From: an uncultured Pelagibacteraceae bacterium
Lineage (GTDB): Bacteria > Pseudomonadota > Alphaproteobacteria > Pelagibacterales > Pelagibacteraceae
Length of the DNA stretch: 64,000 nt
Assembly: GCA_902557775.1 (NCBI GenBank)
Contig: CACEBD010000004.1
Coordinates: 1-64,000, forward strand
Reading direction: 5' to 3'
Of the stretch, positions 62,031 through 64,000 are shown piece after piece. Both the position numbers and the translations under genes were made by a program. The notes under the pieces were generated by a model. That model saw only the letters and a program-made list of their open reading frames with translations, was not told where the DNA came from and made no database searches. Position 1 is the first letter of the stretch. Each line of letters begins with the position of its first letter.

Positions 62031-64000
62031 TTCTGCTTGTGCGGCTGCAAGTCTTGCAACGGGAACTCTAAATGGAGAGCAGGAAACATAGTTTAGTCCT
62101 GTTCTAGAGCAAAACTCAATACTCTTTGGATCACCACCGTGTTCGCCGCAAATACCTAATTTAATATTTTTGTTTGTTTTTCTACCTCTTGAGGAAGCTA
62201 TTTGAACTAATTCACCTACTCCATTTTGATCAATACTTACAAATGGATCTACATCAAATATTTTATTATCAATATAATCGTTTAAAAATTTTCCTGAGTC
62301 ATCCCGGCTTATTCCAAAGGTTGTTTGTGTTAAATCATTTGTTCCAAAACTGAAAAAGTCAGCATGTTTTGAGATAGACTTTGCTTGTAAAGCAGCACGC
62401 GGCAATTCAATCATGGTTCCAACCATATACTCAAGTTTTAATTTATTTTCTTTTTCTATTTCTTTAGAAATTTTATTAACTAAAGCTCTTAAAATTTTTA
62501 ATTCAGACTCAGTTGAAACCAATGGAATCATTATTTCTACAAAAGCTGCTTTTACTTTTTGTTTTTTTAATTCAATTATAGCTTCAAAAATTGCCCTACA
62601 TTGCATTTCATAAATCTCTGGAAAAGAAATACCAAGTCTGCATCCCCTATGACCAAGCATAGGGTTTTCCTCATGGAGTTCTGAAATTCTATCTTTAACT
62701 TCTTTTGCTGATAAATTTAAAGATCTTGCAACTTCCTCTATATCTTTGTCAGTTTTTGGTAAAAATTCATGAAGTGGTGGATCTAATAATCTTACTGTTA
62801 CAGGCAAACCTGACATAACTTTAAATATTTTTTTAAAGTCTTCTTTTTGATGAGGCAAAAGTTTATCCAGCGCACTATTTCTATCTTCTCTTGATTTAGA
62901 TAAAATCATTTGCCTTACAGATAATATTCTTTCCTCATCAAAGAACATATGCTCTGTTCTACATAAACCAATCCCCTCAGCACCAAATTCTCTCGCTGTT
63001 TTACTGTCTGCTTCAGTTTCAGCATTCGTTCTAACTTTTAATTTTCTAAATTGATCAGCCCATTTCATTATTGTAGAGAAATAACCAGAAATTTCAGGTT
63101 GAACAGTAGGCACTAATCCTTTCATTACTTTTCCGCTTCCACCGTCTATAGTAATAATGTCTCCTTCTTTAATAATCACGTCTCCAGCTTTAAATTGTTT
63201 TAATTCATAATCGATCGTAATTTCACCTGAGCCCGAAACACATGGTCTTCCCATTCCTCGTGCTACAACCGCAGCATGACTAGTCATGCCACCTCTTGCA
63301 GTAAGAATTCCTTTAGCTGCATGCATTCCATGTATATCCTCTGGTGAAGTTTCTAACCTCACTAATATTGTATCTTGCATCATCCCGTTTAATTTCTCTG
63401 CTTCATCAGCAGTGAAAACAACTTTACCACTTGCAGCGCCTGGAGATGCAGGTAACCCCGAAGCAATTACCTCTTTCTCAACTTTTTCGTCTAAAGTAGG
63501 ATGTAGTAGAGTATCTAAAGTATTTGGATCAATTCTTTTGATTGCTTCTTTTTTTGAAATCAATTTCTCTTTAACCATATCCACAGCAATTTTAATTGCA
63601 GCTTTGGCTGTTCTTTTTCCAGATCTGGTTTGCAACATCCAAAGTTTATTATTTTCAACTGTAAACTCGATGTCTTGCATATCTTTATAATGCCTTTCTA
63701 ACTTAAGAAATACCTTTGTAAGCTCTTTGTAAACTTTGGGCATAGCTTCTTCCATTGAAGGAGCTTTAGATCCTGAGTCTTTTTTTGCTTTTTTAGTGAT
63801 ATATTGAGGAGTTCTAGTACCCGCTACAACATCTTCACCTTGTGCATTAATTAGAAATTCACCAAAAAAAGAATTTTCTCCTGTCGAAGGATTTCTTGTG
63901 AAGGCAACACCTGTTGAACAATCATCACCCATATTTCCAAAAACCATAGCTTGAACATTTACAGCTGTTCCCCAGTGATCTGGAATTTGATTTAATTTTC
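62019..64000 (-). CDS. ppdK: Pyruvate, phosphate dikinase, C-terminal part; continues past the right edge
   Basis: VFGNMGDDCSTGVAFTRNPSTGE, GGMTSHAAVVARGMGRPCVSG, GTNDLTQTTFG, GICGEHGGDP; reading frame stays open to 64000. Confidence 0.96.
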   Translation of the reverse strand, partial: KLNQIPDHWGTAVNVQAMVFGNMGDDCSTGVAFTRNPSTGENSFFGEFLINAQGEDVVAGTRTPQYITKKAKKDSGSKAPSMEEAMPKVYKELTKVFLKLERHYKDMQDIEFTVENNKLWMLQTRSGKRTAKAAIKIAVDMVKEKLISKKEAIKRIDPNTLDTLLHPTLDEKVEKEVIASGLPASPGAASGKVVFTADEAEKLNGMMQDTILVRLETSPEDIHGMHAAKGILTARGGMTSHAAVVARGMGRPCVSGSGEITIDYELKQFKAGDVIIKEGDIITIDGGSGKVMKGLVPTVQPEISGYFSTIMKWADQFRKLKVRTNAETEADSKTAREFGAEGIGLCRTEHMFFDEERILSVRQMILSKSREDRNSALDKLLPHQKEDFKKIFKVMSGLPVTVRLLDPPLHEFLPKTDKDIEEVARSLNLSAKEVKDRISELHEENPMLGHRGCRLGISFPEIYEMQCRAIFEAIIELKKQKVKAAFVEIMIPLVSTESELKILRALVNKISKEIEKENKLKLEYMVGTMIELPRAALQAKSISKHADFFSFGTNDLTQTTFGISRDDSGKFLNDYIDNKIFDVDPFVSIDQNGVGELVQIASSRGRKTNKNIKLGICGEHGGDPKSIEFCSRTGLNYVSCSPFRVPVARLAAAQAELSK

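Noticed and set aside
1-64000. CRISPR arrays, transposases, integrases, prophage, toxin-antitoxin or defence systems, known riboswitches
   Set aside because: Looked for spaced repeats, recombinase-like proteins and unusual gene blocks; none seen. All sizeable ORFs fit core housekeeping or common accessory families.

Overview
AT-rich, very gene-dense bacterial chromosome segment. Gene content and order (rne, thiS-thiG, aroQ-accB-accC, NDUFA12 homolog, hda, purM-purN, lptF-lptG-lptD-surA-pdxA-rsmA, acpP-fabG-fabD, rpsF-rpsR-rplI-dnaB, guaA/guaB, pssA-psd, icd, alaS, recA, proteorhodopsin, nadA-nadC, ppdK) point to a streamlined alphaproteobacterium of the SAR11 / Candidatus Pelagibacter type. 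This taxonomic call is an inference from proteins and synteny. I see about 65 protein genes, one tRNA (Leu, GAG), no rRNA, no CRISPR array, no transposase, no phage genes and no defence island. I find no convincing new multi-gene system.

The observations most worth a second look are:
- a blue-tuned (Gln105-type) proteorhodopsin with a structured upstream region, followed by an unannotated 44-aa membrane-protein ORF and a ferredoxin/FNR/GST set;
- mutually exclusive hairpins in the prpE leader;
- a stand-alone protein resembling the C-terminal part of B12-dependent ribonucleotide reductase;
- an IMP dehydrogenase with its Bateman (CBS) domain removed;
- convergent gene pairs that overlap at their stop codons (10 of 11 pairs, five of them by exactly 4 bp);
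- a perfect 11-bp hairpin between the aldehyde dehydrogenase and DUF779 genes;
- a helically spaced triple GANTC cluster.

No database searches or folding calculations were run. Product names are from recognition of protein motifs.
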